Positions 25,898 to 35,469 of a stretch of DNA of 64,000 bases are shown in pieces. Each line of letters begins with the position of its first letter. Position 1 is the stretch's first letter. Location: assembly GCA_027486895.1 (NCBI GenBank), contig JAIXOE010000033.1, positions 1 to 64,000 of the forward strand, read 5' to 3'. The stretch comes from Sphingomonadales bacterium (GTDB lineage: Bacteria; Pseudomonadota; Alphaproteobacteria; Sphingomonadales; Sphingomonadaceae). The position numbers and the translations under genes were made by a program. Below the pieces are notes generated by a model. That model saw nothing but the letters and a program-made list of their open reading frames with translations, was not told where the DNA came from and made no database searches.

Positions 25898-26410
25898 ATG
25901 CACGACGCAGACGAACAATATGAGCAATTTGAACGGGACGAATCCGCGCCTGTAGACATGCTCGCCGCTTTGTTCGAAGCGCGTGGCTGGTCTTTCGAGC
26001 TTGAGGGCGAGGACGAAATTACCGCCGAGTACAAGGGCAGTTGGGCAAGCTACCAGATCCGCGCGATTTGGCGTGAAGACGACAATGCGCTTCAGCTTAT
26101 CATCTTGCCTGATATCACTGTGCCCGCCGACAAGCGCGCGAGCGTCTACACCGCGCTTGGGCTCATCAACGAACAATTATGGCTTGGGCATTTCGACATG
26201 TGGTCCGCGAACGGCATATTGTTGTTCCGCCATGGCAGCTTGATGGCTTCCAATGGATTGTTGGGTGTGGATCAGGCGCAGACCATCATCGATGTTGCGA
26301 TTGACGAATGCGAACGTTTCTACCCGGTGTTCCAGTTCATCATCTGGGGTGACAAATCACCTGAGGAAGCCATCGCCAGCGCGCTCATCGAAACGCACGG
26401 CGAAGCGTAA
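25898..26410 (+). CDS. YbjN domain-containing protein
   Basis: The 170-aa acidic protein has the alternating fold of YbjN proteins, which resemble type III secretion chaperones: MLAALFEARGWSFELEGEDE, SYQIRAIWREDDNALQLI, INEQLWLGHFDMWSANG and MASNGLLGVDQAQTIIDVAI. Such proteins are linked to stress tolerance in some bacteria, with no known activity. The ATG at 25898 is preferred; the frame extends to 25787 but that portion lacks domain-like features. It converges with the thioesterase genes with a 2-bp gap. Confidence 0.88.
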   Translation: MHDADEQYEQFERDESAPVDMLAALFEARGWSFELEGEDEITAEYKGSWASYQIRAIWREDDNALQLIILPDITVPADKRASVYTALGLINEQLWLGHFDMWSANGILLFRHGSLMASNGLLGVDQAQTIIDVAIDECERFYPVFQFIIWGDKSPEEAIASALIETHGEA

Positions 26411-26412
26411 CG

Positions 26413-26829
26413 TCAGGCGGCGTCTTCGCGTTTGGCCTTAATCAGATAATGCATATAGCCCATGGCGATGGGCTTATCCCGATCATCCTGCCACGCGCGG
26501 GCTTCGACATTGGCCATAGTGCGGCCAAGCCGCGTCACTTCACCCACAGCATAGGTCATCTGGTTCAGACCCCCGCGCATGAAGTCGACCGTGACGTTGA
26601 CCTGCTTGATGGCGGAATCGCTACCCTTGGCCTGCAACGCGCGGTGAATGGCCGCGATGGCCGCGATTTCGAGCAATCCGGATATCGCGCCGCCATGCAG
26701 AAACCCGGGCCGGCCCTGCACACGGTCGGCAAAGGGCATGCCGATAACCGGCGCACCATCGATTTCGTCGACGATCGTCATATCCAACGCTTGGGCATAA
26801 GGCGGAAGGGCAGATAGGGTATCGGTCAT
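26413..26829 (-). CDS. PaaI-family hotdog thioesterase
   Basis: The 138-aa protein has the hotdog-fold thioesterase core with GFLHGGAISGLLEIAAIAAI, whose HGG is the family signature, and VNVTVDFMRGG and GRTMANVEARAWQ strands. It should hydrolyse an acyl-CoA thioester. The start overlaps the stop of the upstream thioesterase gene by 4 bp, so the two paralogues are probably translated together and might form a heteromeric enzyme. Confidence 0.9.
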   Translation of the reverse strand: MTDTLSALPPYAQALDMTIVDEIDGAPVIGMPFADRVQGRPGFLHGGAISGLLEIAAIAAIHRALQAKGSDSAIKQVNVTVDFMRGGLNQMTYAVGEVTRLGRTMANVEARAWQDDRDKPIAMGYMHYLIKAKREDAA

Positions 26830-27299
26830 GATACGCGATCTCCGATACGGATGAACGTGCCGCTTGCATGGGCCAATGGTTCGTCAGGATTACCATTATG
26901 GGCAAAGCCGCGCACAAAGCCGATGCTGTTGGTTAAATGATAGCAGATGCCACGGCCATATACCCGCTCGCCCGAAGGTGACGGGCGCAGATAGTCGATC
27001 CGCAGGTCCATCGTCACTTGCGGTCTGAATTCTCCGAGCTTTGTCCAAATTGACATGCTGGTGGCATTGTCCATCAGGCTGATAATCACGGCCGACGCTA
27101 ATATGCCGGTTTCCGGGTCAGCGACGAGATCTTCACGCCAATCTATGGCGAGTTCAACCCAGTCGGTGCCATGGCCAACATATTCCATGTCGAGAAACCC
27201 GCCATGGCCAAATTTGCCCATCATCTTGTTCACAAGGGCAGGGTCAAATTCAGCGCCTTTCGGCACGATACTGCCTAAATCTGGTTTGCCGAACGCCAT
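26826..27299 (-). CDS. PaaI-family thioesterase (second copy)
   Basis: The 157-aa hotdog protein is a distant paralogue of its downstream neighbour. It has WRKDLVADPETG-type LVADPETGILASAVIISLMD in place of the HGG segment, then VTMDLRIDYLRPSPSGERVY and NSIGFVRGFAHNG. The HGG signature is absent and Asp (SLMDNATS) occupies the catalytic region, as in 4HBT members with different catalytic geometry. It abuts the amidase stop codon exactly (27299/27300) and overlaps the next gene by 4 bp. Confidence 0.88.
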   Translation of the reverse strand: MAFGKPDLGSIVPKGAEFDPALVNKMMGKFGHGGFLDMEYVGHGTDWVELAIDWREDLVADPETGILASAVIISLMDNATSMSIWTKLGEFRPQVTMDLRIDYLRPSPSGERVYGRGICYHLTNSIGFVRGFAHNGNPDEPLAHASGTFIRIGDRVS

Positions 27300-28907
27300 T
27301 TACTTGCTTTCTAAAGTTGGCCGCAATTGCGGCGTGACGCGCGCTTTTGACAGCTGCTCATAAGCATAGCCAGCTTTCAATACAGCATGGTCATGCCACT
27401 TTGGCCCAATGAAGCTTAAACCGACAGGCAAGCCAGCAGACAGCCCCATGGGCACCGTCAAATGCGGAAAGCCCGCAACGGCTGGCAACTGGCTTGCGCT
27501 TGGACCCGAAAAGGCATCGCCTTTGCCAAGCGTGGAGAGCCATGCCGGACCGTTGGTCTGGGCAATTATGACATCAACCTTGTTGTTGGCAAAAAGCTGA
27601 TTGAGCGCGCCCGAGGCGAGACCACGCGATGTGGCCAATGCTTCCAGATAGGCAGGGTCGTCCAAGCCCTTTTCCTTATCTGCTGCTTCGAAGGTGTCCT
27701 GTCCAAAATGCTGCAGTTCCTTGTCGGCATTCGCCTTGTTGAACGCGATGATATCGGCCAGCGTCTTATGTGGAACCAGCCCTTCTGGCAGGCCTTGCAA
27801 ATAGCTTGCAAGGTCCGCCTTCAGTTCTGCCAGCAGAACCTTGAATTCGCCTTGTCCTATTTTCTGACGGTCAATCTTGCTGCCATCCAGCATGACCAAT
27901 TCGGCCCCGCCAGCCGCTAATTTGGCAAGGGCCGCATCGAACGATGCCGCGTCGACATTTGGCGCGCGAAGGACGCCAATGCGCATGCCTTTCAGCGCGT
28001 CAATGGAAAGACCGTTGCTGTAATCGCCGCGCCATGTGTCCGCATCTGCGGTTGCGGCGTCCTGTGGATCGGTGCCCGCCATAGCACTGAGCATTATGGC
28101 GGCATCGCGGACCGAACGGGTCATCGGGCCAGCGGTGTCCTGGCTGTGGCTGATGGGCACGACATAACGACGCGAAACGAGACCGACGGTTGGTTTGAAC
28201 CCGACCACGCCGTTTACGCCAGCGGGGCAGGTAATCGACCCATCGGTTTCAGTGCCAATGCTTCCCGCAGCAAGGCCAGCAGCGGTTGCAGAACCACTGC
28301 CGCTGGACGAACCGCAGCTGTTACGGTCAAGCGCGTGCGGGTTCTTTGTGAGCCTGCCCACTGCGCTCCATCCGCTGGTGGAGTTATCCGACCGGATATT
28401 AGCCCATTCGCTCAAGTTGGTTTTGCCAAGAATGACTGCACCCGCCGCGCGCAGCCGCGCAATCAATGGTGCATCGCGATTGGTGATGTTGCCCGCCAAT
28501 GCCAATGACCCAGCAGTCGTTGCGATTGGACCTGCGACTTCGACATTGTCCTTCACCAAGACGGGAATGCCGTGCATTGGCCCGCGATATTTGCCAGCGC
28601 GCAGTTCTGCGTCCATCGCGCGTGCTTGCGCAATCGCATCGGGAAAGGTTGCGATGACTGCATTCAGCATGGGGCCGCTGTCATCTACCGCTGCAATCCG
28701 CGCCAGATAAGCGGCAGTAATCGCTTCGCTGTTCAGTGCCCCATCATCGATGCCGTCGGCCAATTGGGAGAGGTCGAAGCTTTCAATGGGGCCAGCTTTT
28801 GCAAGGTTGGCGGCAGCCTGTTCTGTCGACGGCGGCGTCGCGACCGTTGCGAACACTGGCGATGCAAAACTGACGCAGCTTAAGATGAGTGCAATTTTAA
28901 ACTTCAC
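27300..28907 (-). CDS. Exported amidase-signature family amidase
   Basis: The 535-aa protein has a signal peptide ([15 protein letters not shown]) and the amidase-signature core. [12 protein letters not shown] carries the catalytic Lys, and [18 protein letters not shown] and [13 protein letters not shown] carry the cis-Ser and nucleophile Ser. It would hydrolyse an amide outside the cytoplasm; the substrate is unknown. The GTG at 28907 has AAGGAG about 7 nt upstream and overlaps the proC stop by 4 bp. The operon is proC, amidase, two thioesterases. Confidence 0.93.
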   Translation of the reverse strand: MKFKIALILSCVSFASPVFATVATPPSTEQAAANLAKAGPIESFDLSQLADGIDDGALNSEAITAAYLARIAAVDDSGPMLNAVIATFPDAIAQARAMDAELRAGKYRGPMHGIPVLVKDNVEVAGPIATTAGSLALAGNITNRDAPLIARLRAAGAVILGKTNLSEWANIRSDNSTSGWSAVGRLTKNPHALDRNSCGSSSGSGSATAAGLAAGSIGTETDGSITCPAGVNGVVGFKPTVGLVSRRYVVPISHSQDTAGPMTRSVRDAAIMLSAMAGTDPQDAATADADTWRGDYSNGLSIDALKGMRIGVLRAPNVDAASFDAALAKLAAGGAELVMLDGSKIDRQKIGQGEFKVLLAELKADLASYLQGLPEGLVPHKTLADIIAFNKANADKELQHFGQDTFEAADKEKGLDDPAYLEALATSRGLASGALNQLFANNKVDVIIAQTNGPAWLSTLGKGDAFSGPSASQLPAVAGFPHLTVPMGLSAGLPVGLSFIGPKWHDHAVLKAGYAYEQLSKARVTPQLRPTLESK

Positions 28908-29716
28908 GTCCCGTCTCCTTTTGCAAGCTCAGCGCCCCTGTCACGTGCGGCGCGCAATGTATCGGTTACCAGTTCGTTCAACGCCCCGCCTGAATCCAGT
29001 ACCGCAAGCCCTGCGGCAGTCGTGCCGCCCGGACTGGTCACGCGCTTCGCCAGATCAGCGGGCGTTTCCGATGCGGTCGCGGCCAATATTGCTGCACCCT
29101 CGGTCATAGCCAATGCCAGTTGTGCCGCAATATCACGCGGCAATCCAGCGGCTTCGCCACCTTGGGTCAGTGCATCAATAAAACGATAGACGAACGCCGG
29201 GCCGGACCCTGCAAGTGCTGTTACAGCGTCCATATGCGCTTCGTCGTCGATCCAAATGACAGCGCCAAGTGGAGACAACAGCGACGCCGTCTCTGCCCGT
29301 TGCTGCGCGTCGTAATGCGGCGCGAAAACACCAAGTGGTGACTTGCCAATAGCTGCAGCAAGATTGGGCATGAGACGGATGATCCGCGCATCGGGAAAAT
29401 CGGCGGACAGTGTTTCGGTTGTTGTGCCGGCGAGGATCGATATCAATGTTGCACCAGACGCGAGTACGCGTGCGATGTCTGGCGCTAGCTCAGCCAAAAG
29501 CTGCGGCTTGATACCCAGCACTACGACATCAAAGGTCGACTCCAATGCGGCTGACGACCGATGGACATGGACGCCTTCTGGCAGATTTTCAGCAACCGGA
29601 TCAATGATGTGAAACGTGGCAGGTGCGACATTGGCAGCAAGCCAACCGCGCAACATGGCGCCCCCCATATTGCCGCAGCCGTAAAAGCAAATTTTAGAGG
29701 GGAAAGCGGGCACCAT
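28904..29716 (-). CDS. proC: Pyrroline-5-carboxylate reductase
   Basis: ProC reduces pyrroline-5-carboxylate to proline with NADPH. The 270-aa protein has the Rossmann motif FYGCGNMGGAMLRGW, LGIKPQLLAELAP, SILAGTTTETL, and the C-terminal signature AGSGPAFVYRFIDALTQGG with SPGGTTAAGLAVLD. The length is standard. The start, ATG at 29716, lies 35 bp from the next gene upstream, so the operon may begin with the lysA group. The stop overlaps the amidase start. Confidence 0.96.
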   Translation of the reverse strand: MVPAFPSKICFYGCGNMGGAMLRGWLAANVAPATFHIIDPVAENLPEGVHVHRSSAALESTFDVVVLGIKPQLLAELAPDIARVLASGATLISILAGTTTETLSADFPDARIIRLMPNLAAAIGKSPLGVFAPHYDAQQRAETASLLSPLGAVIWIDDEAHMDAVTALAGSGPAFVYRFIDALTQGGEAAGLPRDIAAQLALAMTEGAAILAATASETPADLAKRVTSPGGTTAAGLAVLDSGGALNELVTDTLRAARDRGAELAKGDGT

Positions 29717-29751
29717 GACGACCTTGCGACTGTTTACGCTGTCGTCATGCC

Positions 29752-30531
29752 CTATCCTTGCGCCAACGGCAACCGCAGGAACAATGACAGGCCCTCGGGC
29801 GGTACCACCGGTGGTGCACTTGGATGCCGAACGGCATCTGCGCGCGCACGATTGAGGATCGCCGCTGGCACGCCGGGGTCATGAAACACATTGTCCGCTT
29901 CGCCAAGGAGACGCGCCGTTAGCAACGTGAGGTCGTCGGGATTGGCGGAGAGCAATGCAATTTCAATCAGACGGTCGCCCTTGGGATTTTCCGCCTGCAT
30001 GATCCAGTTGTCGACGGTTGCCTCGTCATGCGTGCCAAATGGGTCAAGCATGCCACCGGCGGCGAAACCCTGATCCAATGCACGTCGGCGCTCGGCCCCT
30101 TCGGACCAACGCGCGCGGATTTTGCTGCGCGCTTTGGAAATGGCTTCTGCAAGTGGACCCACTGTTTCAGGTAACAGCGTCTCGATACGCTGGCGAATAG
30201 CCTTTGCCATGCCAGCAGAAGCGCCGCCGGTACCGACTGCAATCAACACAGGGGTTCGGTCGACAATGGCTGGCGTTGTAAAATCGCAGATTTCGGGACG
30301 GTCGACGACGTTGACCAGCAATCCGCGTGCTTTCAAATCGTCGGCAGCAGTGCGTGCTTCAGCCTCGTCCGCTATGGCAACAAAGGCAATGCGTGCTGCG
30401 TGGTCAGCGGCGTCGACGCAAATACCACCGGCGCGTTCAATCAACCGCCGTTTGGCATCCGCCATTTCGCCCTCACCGACCAAAATGACATTTCGGCCCT
30501 TCAGATTTACGAAAATGGGCAGTTGGTCCAA
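29752..30531 (-). CDS. Siroheme synthase N-domain protein (precorrin-2 dehydrogenase/ferrochelatase)
   Basis: The 259-aa protein matches the CysG N-terminal/Met8p module, which dehydrogenates precorrin-2 and inserts iron to form siroheme. Evidence is the LPIFVNLKGRNVILVGEGEMADAKRRLIERAG Rossmann segment (residues 4-35), FATPAIVDRTPVLIAVGTGG-like TPAIVDRTPVLIAVGTGGAS, and KAIRQRIETLLPE. The methyltransferase CysG domain is absent. The start is a TTG preceded by AAGGAT within the lysA end, 10 bp downstream of lysA, so it is co-transcribed with lysA. No sulfite or nitrite reductase gene is nearby. Confidence 0.88.
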   Translation of the reverse strand: MDQLPIFVNLKGRNVILVGEGEMADAKRRLIERAGGICVDAADHAARIAFVAIADEAEARTAADDLKARGLLVNVVDRPEICDFTTPAIVDRTPVLIAVGTGGASAGMAKAIRQRIETLLPETVGPLAEAISKARSKIRARWSEGAERRRALDQGFAAGGMLDPFGTHDEATVDNWIMQAENPKGDRLIEIALLSANPDDLTLLTARLLGEADNVFHDPGVPAAILNRARADAVRHPSAPPVVPPEGLSLFLRLPLAQG

Positions 30532-30541
30532 AACTTTATCC

Positions 30542-31804
30542 TTATTTCAGCCAATCGGGCACATGCTCGGCAGCCAAAATCGTCTCAGGCGAAATACGTT
30601 CCGCAACAACAGCGAATTTATCGCCGTCTACCAACACTTCGGGGACGAGCCCGCGGCTGTTATAGGTGCTCGCCATCGTTGCCCCATAAGCGCCTGCCGT
30701 GCGGAATACAGCGAGGTCATTCGCCTCGACGACATCGATTTCGCGGCCCATGGCAAATGTATCGCCGGTTTCGCAGACGGGGCCGACAATGTTCGCGGTC
30801 ATTTTGCGGCCATTTGGTTCAACCGCGTCGAAATCATGCCACGCGTCATATAATGCTGGCCGGGCGAGGTCATTCATCGCGGCATCGACAATCGCAAAGG
30901 GCGCATTGCCGGACCCGGGCTTCACGCGAATAACGCGCGTCAGCAGGACACCCGCATTGCCGGCGATGACGCGGCCGGGTTCGAACATCAAACGCACGCC
31001 CCACTGCTTGGTTACGCGCGCGACCATCGCGCCATATTCGGCGGGTTCAGGCGGATTGTCGCCGTCGCGGTAGCGCACGCCAAGGCCGCCGCCCAAGTCA
31101 ACATGGGTGACTGTGTGACCCTGACCGCGCAAATCACGAACGAGCGCGCCGACCTTTGTGAACGCTGTCTCCAACGGCTCAAGGCTGGTCAACTGGCTTC
31201 CGATGTGCAGCGCAACGCCGCGCATATTCAGCCCAGGCAAAGCATTTAGGCGGGCATAGATTTCCGGGGCACGGTGAATGCCGACGCCAAATTTATTGTC
31301 TGCTTTCCCCGTTGAAATTTTGCCATGTGTTCCGGCGTCGACATCCGGATTGATGCGCAGCACGGCATTGGCTTGATAGTTCAAAGTGTCCGCAAGCATC
31401 GCAAGCTCGCGGCCCTCTTCTTCGGACTCGATATTGAACTGCCCAATACCCGCCTTCAGCGCGCGGACGATTTCTTCTGCCGTCTTGCCAACGCCTGAAA
31501 ACACAATGTCTTCTGCCGCCATGCCAGCGGCAAGCGCGCGGTCCATTTCGCCGCCCGAGACAACATCCGCGCCATAACCCTGACGCGCGAGCACTTTCAA
31601 CACAGCAAGGTTCGGGTTGGATTTTACGGCAAAGGCCAAATGCGGGTTATCAAGGCCCGACAAGCCCTCGCGGAACACCTGCGCATGACGCTCCAGCGTT
31701 GCGCGCGAATAGACATAGACAGGTGTACCAACCGCCGCGGCAATATCGGGCAGGGCCACATCTTCGGCGTGCAATACGCCATTTATGAGGTCAAAATGAT
31801 TCAT
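30542..31804 (-). CDS. lysA: Diaminopimelate decarboxylase
   Basis: LysA makes lysine from meso-diaminopimelate with pyridoxal phosphate. The 420-aa protein has the PLP-lysine segment HLAFAVKSNPNLAVLKVLA, GGEMDRALAAG, ALHIGSQLTSLEPL, DLGGGLGVRY, EPGRVIAGNAG and the C-terminal CETGDTFAMG. The length is standard. It is third in an argH-lipoprotein-lysA operon that is conserved in alphaproteobacteria, and it precedes the siroheme gene by 10 bp. Confidence 0.97.
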   Translation of the reverse strand: MNHFDLINGVLHAEDVALPDIAAAVGTPVYVYSRATLERHAQVFREGLSGLDNPHLAFAVKSNPNLAVLKVLARQGYGADVVSGGEMDRALAAGMAAEDIVFSGVGKTAEEIVRALKAGIGQFNIESEEEGRELAMLADTLNYQANAVLRINPDVDAGTHGKISTGKADNKFGVGIHRAPEIYARLNALPGLNMRGVALHIGSQLTSLEPLETAFTKVGALVRDLRGQGHTVTHVDLGGGLGVRYRDGDNPPEPAEYGAMVARVTKQWGVRLMFEPGRVIAGNAGVLLTRVIRVKPGSGNAPFAIVDAAMNDLARPALYDAWHDFDAVEPNGRKMTANIVGPVCETGDTFAMGREIDVVEANDLAVFRTAGAYGATMASTYNSRGLVPEVLVDGDKFAVVAERISPETILAAEHVPDWLK

Positions 31805-31816
31805 AGAAATGGGTAC

Positions 31817-32122
31817 TTATTTGGGAGGGGATTTCTCGGGCGAATTGGTCTGTTCGGGATCAAAAGGTTTGGGCTCTTCCCCCGGCGGGACATCGAACGG
31901 GTCATCCTCGCGTCGTTCGGAGCGTTTCAAAAGCTCGTCAGTGCGCCCGGGCCGTGCCTGAACCGATGGCGTCGTAAGCACCTTGGCGGTTTGGTCGATG
32001 GTCTGGCCATAAGCTTGTGGCGGCAGGGCATTGCCCGTGCGCGGTTCAAGATCGCCCACTTTGCCGCAGCCCACAACGCACATGGCGACGCCAATGATGA
32101 AGGTGATGCGCGCGGGTTTCAT
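31817..32122 (-). CDS. Small lipoprotein between argH and lysA (LptM/YifL-like)
   Basis: The 101-aa precursor has a lipobox (VAMCVVGC) followed by [20 protein letters not shown]. The Cys-Gly-x-x-Gly-x-Leu-x-x-x pattern resembles the YifL/LptM family, which assists disulfide formation in the LptD translocon. The gene position between argH and lysA supports that. The mature part is Pro- and charge-rich and probably disordered ([17 protein letters not shown]). The start overlaps the argH stop by 4 bp. LptM identity is inferred, not proven. Confidence 0.75.
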   Translation of the reverse strand: MKPARITFIIGVAMCVVGCGKVGDLEPRTGNALPPQAYGQTIDQTAKVLTTPSVQARPGRTDELLKRSERREDDPFDVPPGEEPKPFDPEQTNSPEKSPPK

Positions 32123-33489
32123 ACCTGAAGTTCCTTTTTGGCAGCCATAATGGCTTCTTTTACCCGAACAGGCGCCGTGCCGCCAGCGCTCGTCCGGCTG
32201 TTCACTGATCCTTCGATCGACAGATCAGGTAAATCGCAGCCAGCCAATGCCGGATTGATGGCAGAAAGGTCGTCCACTGTGATGTCGGACAGGTTCAAGC
32301 CACGCGCCTCGCAGGATTTGACGACGCTGCCTGTGACATGATGTGCCTCGCGGAAGGGCATTCCAAATTCGCGCACCAGCCAGTCGGCCAGATCGGTCGC
32401 GGTGGAAAATCCGCTGGCCGCAACCTCGTGCATCCGCGACGTGTTAAACGTCACATTGGCGACCATTCCGGTCATTGCAGCGATAGACAAAGCCAGCAGG
32501 TCATAAGCCTCAAACACCGGAGGTTTATCGTCCTGCATGTCCTTGGAATAAGCGAGCGGCAGACCCTTCATCGTGATCATGAGGCTGTTCATGCAGCCAA
32601 TAATCCGTCCTGCATGTCCGCGCACCAGCTCAGCCGCATCGGGATTGCGCTTTTGCGGCATGATCGAGCTTCCCGTCGACCATGCGTCGGGCAGGCTGAT
32701 GAACCCATAAGGCTGTGATGCCCAGATAATCATTTCCTCTGCCAACCGTGACAAATGCAACGCGGTTTGTGCTGCGGCCGTGAGGAACTCCAGCGCGAAG
32801 TCGCGGTCGGAAACAGAGTCGAGACTGTTGGCCATGGGTCCATCAAAGCCAAGCGCCAATGCCGTTGCGGCGCGATCAATCGGGAAGGATGTTCCGGCAA
32901 GTGCGGCCGCGCCCAAGGGCGACTGGTTCAGCCGGCTGCGGCAATCGGCAAAGCGGCTGCGGTCGCGCTTTGTCATTTCGTAATAGGCCATCAGGTGATG
33001 GCCAAGCGTTACGGGTTGGGCGACCTGCAAATGCGTGAATCCGGGCATGATGATATCGGCATGCTCATCCGCACGCGTCAACAGCGCCGACTGGAATGCG
33101 CGCAGGCCAGCATCGATTTCGTTTGTCGCATTGCGCACCCACAAGCGGAAGTCGGTCGCCACTTGGTCGTTTCTCGACCGCGCCGTGTGCAGTCTTGCTG
33201 CCGGCTCACCAACCAATGCGCGCAACCGCGTTTCGGTGACCATATGGATATCTTCAAGCGTCAGGTCTTCGGGCACGCCATTGGCTTCATATTCGGCGTA
33301 AATGCTATCCAGCCCGCTTTGGATTGCGGCATTGTCTGACACCGCGATAATCCCGTTTGCGGCAAGCATATCGGCATGCGCTTTGCTGCCCGCAATGTCT
33401 TCCTGCCAAAGACGCTTGTCGAATGGGATTGAGGCATTTATCTCGCGCATAATAACGCCAGGGCCTTCGCCAAACCGGCCGCCCCACAT
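32119..33489 (-). CDS. argH: Argininosuccinate lyase
   Basis: ArgH cleaves argininosuccinate to arginine and fumarate, the last step of arginine synthesis. The protein starts [20 protein letters not shown] and has [34 protein letters not shown] and the fumarase/ASL signature [15 protein letters not shown]. The ATG at 33489 matches the family N-terminus; the frame continues upstream to 33660 but overlaps the divergent TlpA-like gene. No Shine-Dalgarno sequence is visible. Start codons of argH and the divergent gene are only 16 bp apart. Confidence 0.96.
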   Translation of the reverse strand: MWGGRFGEGPGVIMREINASIPFDKRLWQEDIAGSKAHADMLAANGIIAVSDNAAIQSGLDSIYAEYEANGVPEDLTLEDIHMVTETRLRALVGEPAARLHTARSRNDQVATDFRLWVRNATNEIDAGLRAFQSALLTRADEHADIIMPGFTHLQVAQPVTLGHHLMAYYEMTKRDRSRFADCRSRLNQSPLGAAALAGTSFPIDRAATALALGFDGPMANSLDSVSDRDFALEFLTAAAQTALHLSRLAEEMIIWASQPYGFISLPDAWSTGSSIMPQKRNPDAAELVRGHAGRIIGCMNSLMITMKGLPLAYSKDMQDDKPPVFEAYDLLALSIAAMTGMVANVTFNTSRMHEVAASGFSTATDLADWLVREFGMPFREAHHVTGSVVKSCEARGLNLSDITVDDLSAINPALAGCDLPDLSIEGSVNSRTSAGGTAPVRVKEAIMAAKKELQV

Positions 33490-33505
33490 GCTATTGGAAT
33501 CAGAG

Positions 33506-34099
33506 ATGCGCTTTGTAATTGCCTTAATCCTTTTAGTGCTGGCTGGGTGCGATAAAGAAAGCCAACCCGAGGGGCAAGCGCAACCCGCATCCACTGGCAC
33601 GGCAGCCGCGTCTGACAAGGCGGAAATCGGTCTTGAAAGTGCCAATGGCATGCGCGCCACATTAAGCTACAAATTTGCCGGTCAAAAAGCACCATCGGCA
33701 CCTTTTGCCGACGCACAAGGTCAGGATGTCAGCCTTGCCGATTTTGAAGGCAAGCCATTGTTGCTCAATATCTGGGCGACCTGGTGTGCACCATGCAAAG
33801 CCGAAATGCCCACATTGGATGCGCTGGCGGAACTGGAAAAAGACCGCATGAAGGTGATCGCGGTGTCGCAAGATCTCGAAGGACGCACTCCAGTGACGGC
33901 GTTTTTCACGGAAACAGGGGTCAAGAATCTCGAGCCCTATACCGATGCTGACAATGTCTTGCTTGCGGCATTTAACAACGCCATCGCGCTACCGACCACC
34001 ATATTATATGACAGCGATGGCAAAGAAGTCTGGCGTGTGGCTGGCGGTGTAGAATGGGATGACGCCGAAATGGCCAAGCTGCTGCGCGAAGCCGATTAA
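33506..34099 (+). CDS. TlpA/ResA-type thioredoxin-fold lipoprotein
   Basis: The 197-aa precursor has a lipobox (LILLVLAGC, Cys15) and a periplasmic thioredoxin-fold domain with [18 protein letters not shown], a CxxC active site of [24 protein letters not shown] with the cis-Pro, and a C-terminal helix. Such proteins keep periplasmic cysteines reduced, for example in cytochrome c maturation. It is membrane-anchored and divergent from argH, an arrangement seen in other alphaproteobacteria. The chosen ATG gives the signal peptide; earlier in-frame starts overlap argH. Confidence 0.9.
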   Translation: MRFVIALILLVLAGCDKESQPEGQAQPASTGTAAASDKAEIGLESANGMRATLSYKFAGQKAPSAPFADAQGQDVSLADFEGKPLLLNIWATWCAPCKAEMPTLDALAELEKDRMKVIAVSQDLEGRTPVTAFFTETGVKNLEPYTDADNVLLAAFNNAIALPTTILYDSDGKEVWRVAGGVEWDDAEMAKLLREAD

Positions 34100-34107
34100 A
34101 ACCAGTT

Positions 34108-34317
34108 TTACATTAATATGCGGCGGACGCGCTGCTTTTCGGCTTTTCTTACCGGCAGTGATTCGGTCAGTGGTCGAACGACAACATGTCTGTGCCGGGG
34201 ATCATTGCAATTGGCGATTTCCGATTGTTCGGTTTCGCGGGCAAAAGCCGCCTCTGGAGCGCACCCAGCCGATAATATGACGATGCCTGTGCCCAAAGTT
34301 GTGAAAAGTCCCCGCAT
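34108..34317 (-). CDS. Possible small lipoprotein downstream of tRNA-Val
   Basis: The short frame encodes MRGLFTTLGTGIVILSAGCAPE, a plausible lipobox, then 50 polar residues. No strong Shine-Dalgarno sequence precedes the ATG at 34317 and an ATG at 34377 is also possible. I do not recognise it. It lies just downstream of the tRNA on the same strand, and could equally be non-coding. Confidence 0.3.
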   Translation of the reverse strand: MRGLFTTLGTGIVILSAGCAPEAAFARETEQSEIANCNDPRHRHVVVRPLTESLPVRKAEKQRVRRILM

Positions 34318-34409
34318 TCGGCCAAACTGCCAGCAGAAAGCTTTCTGTACGATGAACGAAAATGGAGTTTCCTGCATTTTTGGTGCCTCTATCGGCCGTA
34401 ATCCAAAAA

Positions 34410-34485
34410 TGGTGGGCGCTAACGGGCTCGAACCGCTGACCCTCTCGGTGTAAACGAGATGCTCTACCAACTGAGCTAAGCGCCC
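34410..34485 (-). tRNA. tRNA-Val(UAC)
   Basis: On the minus strand the sequence folds as a complete tRNA. The 7-bp acceptor stem is GGGCGCT/AGCGCCC and the D arm is AGCTCAGTTGGTAGAGC. The anticodon arm is TCTCG-TTTACAC-CGAGA with anticodon TAC, and the T arm contains GGTTCGAGCC. The encoded CCA lies at 34410-34412. The length is 76 nt with CCA. The anticodon reads GUA/GUN valine codons. No second tRNA is adjacent. Confidence 0.97.
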
Positions 34486-34536
34486 CTGTACGGGAAGCGC
34501 GCCTTTGCCAAAGCGTTTTGGTTTTTGCAAGCCTAA

Positions 34537-35469
34537 TCAGATGATCGGAGCAGAACGTGTGCCGATTGCGACAAAATAATCGTCAAGCTTGGCCGAGGTC
34601 TCGTCAGACAGTTCAATGAAAACCCGCCGTGCATCGGCTGGATCCTGACGCCGGACGAGCATGCCGCTTTCGGTCATTGCGGTGATCCACCGCAACGCAG
34701 TCGTCGGTGGAACCGCAGCGGCAATACACAGGCTGGAAACCGACACATGCTGCCCTTCTTGCCCGGCAGCCTTCAGATCCAGCAATATATCCCATGCCGG
34801 ATCCGCGAACAGATCAGGCGGAAAAAATCGTTCCCGCATGCGGCGCAGCTTGATGATGTCGCGCAGGGTTTGGGCATCCATTGCATCCGAGCGCATGGGG
34901 TTGGCGGATGGAAATCCCTGAAACCCGCTTAACGGTGCTGGCCGAAAGGAAATAGGTTTGTCGGACACGCCGGATTTGCGTTCCGAATCAGCCATGCGCG
35001 CAAGGGTGCGGGCAAATTCTGCAAGCTCGTCGCTGATTCGGTGTAGCGATCCGAATGGGACGTCGCGGTTCCTGTCATGCAGTCGGTCCATATCGCCCCG
35101 TCCAAACGCCCCCGCCAAAATCGGCATCGCCTCGATATCGTCAGCGTCGACGATGAAATGGCACTGGCCTTGCGGAAGCGCGGCATAAGCGTCCTCCAGC
35201 CCCTCCATCTTGGTCCACACCAACGCAGTGCTGCGATGGGTCTGGAGATACTGCGTAATGCGCGACAGGGAATCTGTGGGTATCTCCGTTTCGGAGGAAA
35301 GGTCGACCAGAAGGAAATCCGCGCGCTGCGCGTCATCCATCACAAGCGGGGTGCAGCCCGTTACGGCAACCAATCGATGGAGATCAGCGATGCGCTCGTG
35401 CGACCCGCTGACGATCATCGCGGTGCGACCAATGGCGCTGGAACCGAACGGGGACGGGAATTCTGCCAT
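34537..35469 (-). CDS. Winged-helix (MarR-like) regulator with N-terminal receiver-like domain
   Basis: The 310-aa protein combines two parts. Residues 1-150 look like a Rossmann or response-receiver-type domain (TAMIVSGSHERIADLHRLVAV, DFLLVDLSSETEI, STALVWTKMEGLEDAY), but the classical phosphorylatable Asp/Lys set is not clear. The C-terminal 115 residues are a winged helix: PAWDILLDLKAAGQEGQ, VPPTTALRWITAMTESGMLVRR, DARRVFIELSDE. It would regulate genes in response to an unknown signal. The ATG at 35469 has GGGAGA 6 nt upstream. It is divergent from the M3 peptidase gene. Confidence 0.82.
   Translation of the reverse strand: MAEFPSPFGSSAIGRTAMIVSGSHERIADLHRLVAVTGCTPLVMDDAQRADFLLVDLSSETEIPTDSLSRITQYLQTHRSTALVWTKMEGLEDAYAALPQGQCHFIVDADDIEAMPILAGAFGRGDMDRLHDRNRDVPFGSLHRISDELAEFARTLARMADSERKSGVSDKPISFRPAPLSGFQGFPSANPMRSDAMDAQTLRDIIKLRRMRERFFPPDLFADPAWDILLDLKAAGQEGQHVSVSSLCIAAAVPPTTALRWITAMTESGMLVRRQDPADARRVFIELSDETSAKLDDYFVAIGTRSAPII

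Noticed and set aside
34108-34530. 140-aa minus-strand frame covering the tRNA
   Set aside because: Its first part, RLAQLVEHLVYTERVSGSS, is the translation of tRNA-Val itself. Only the part downstream of the tRNA was kept, as a low-confidence small lipoprotein.
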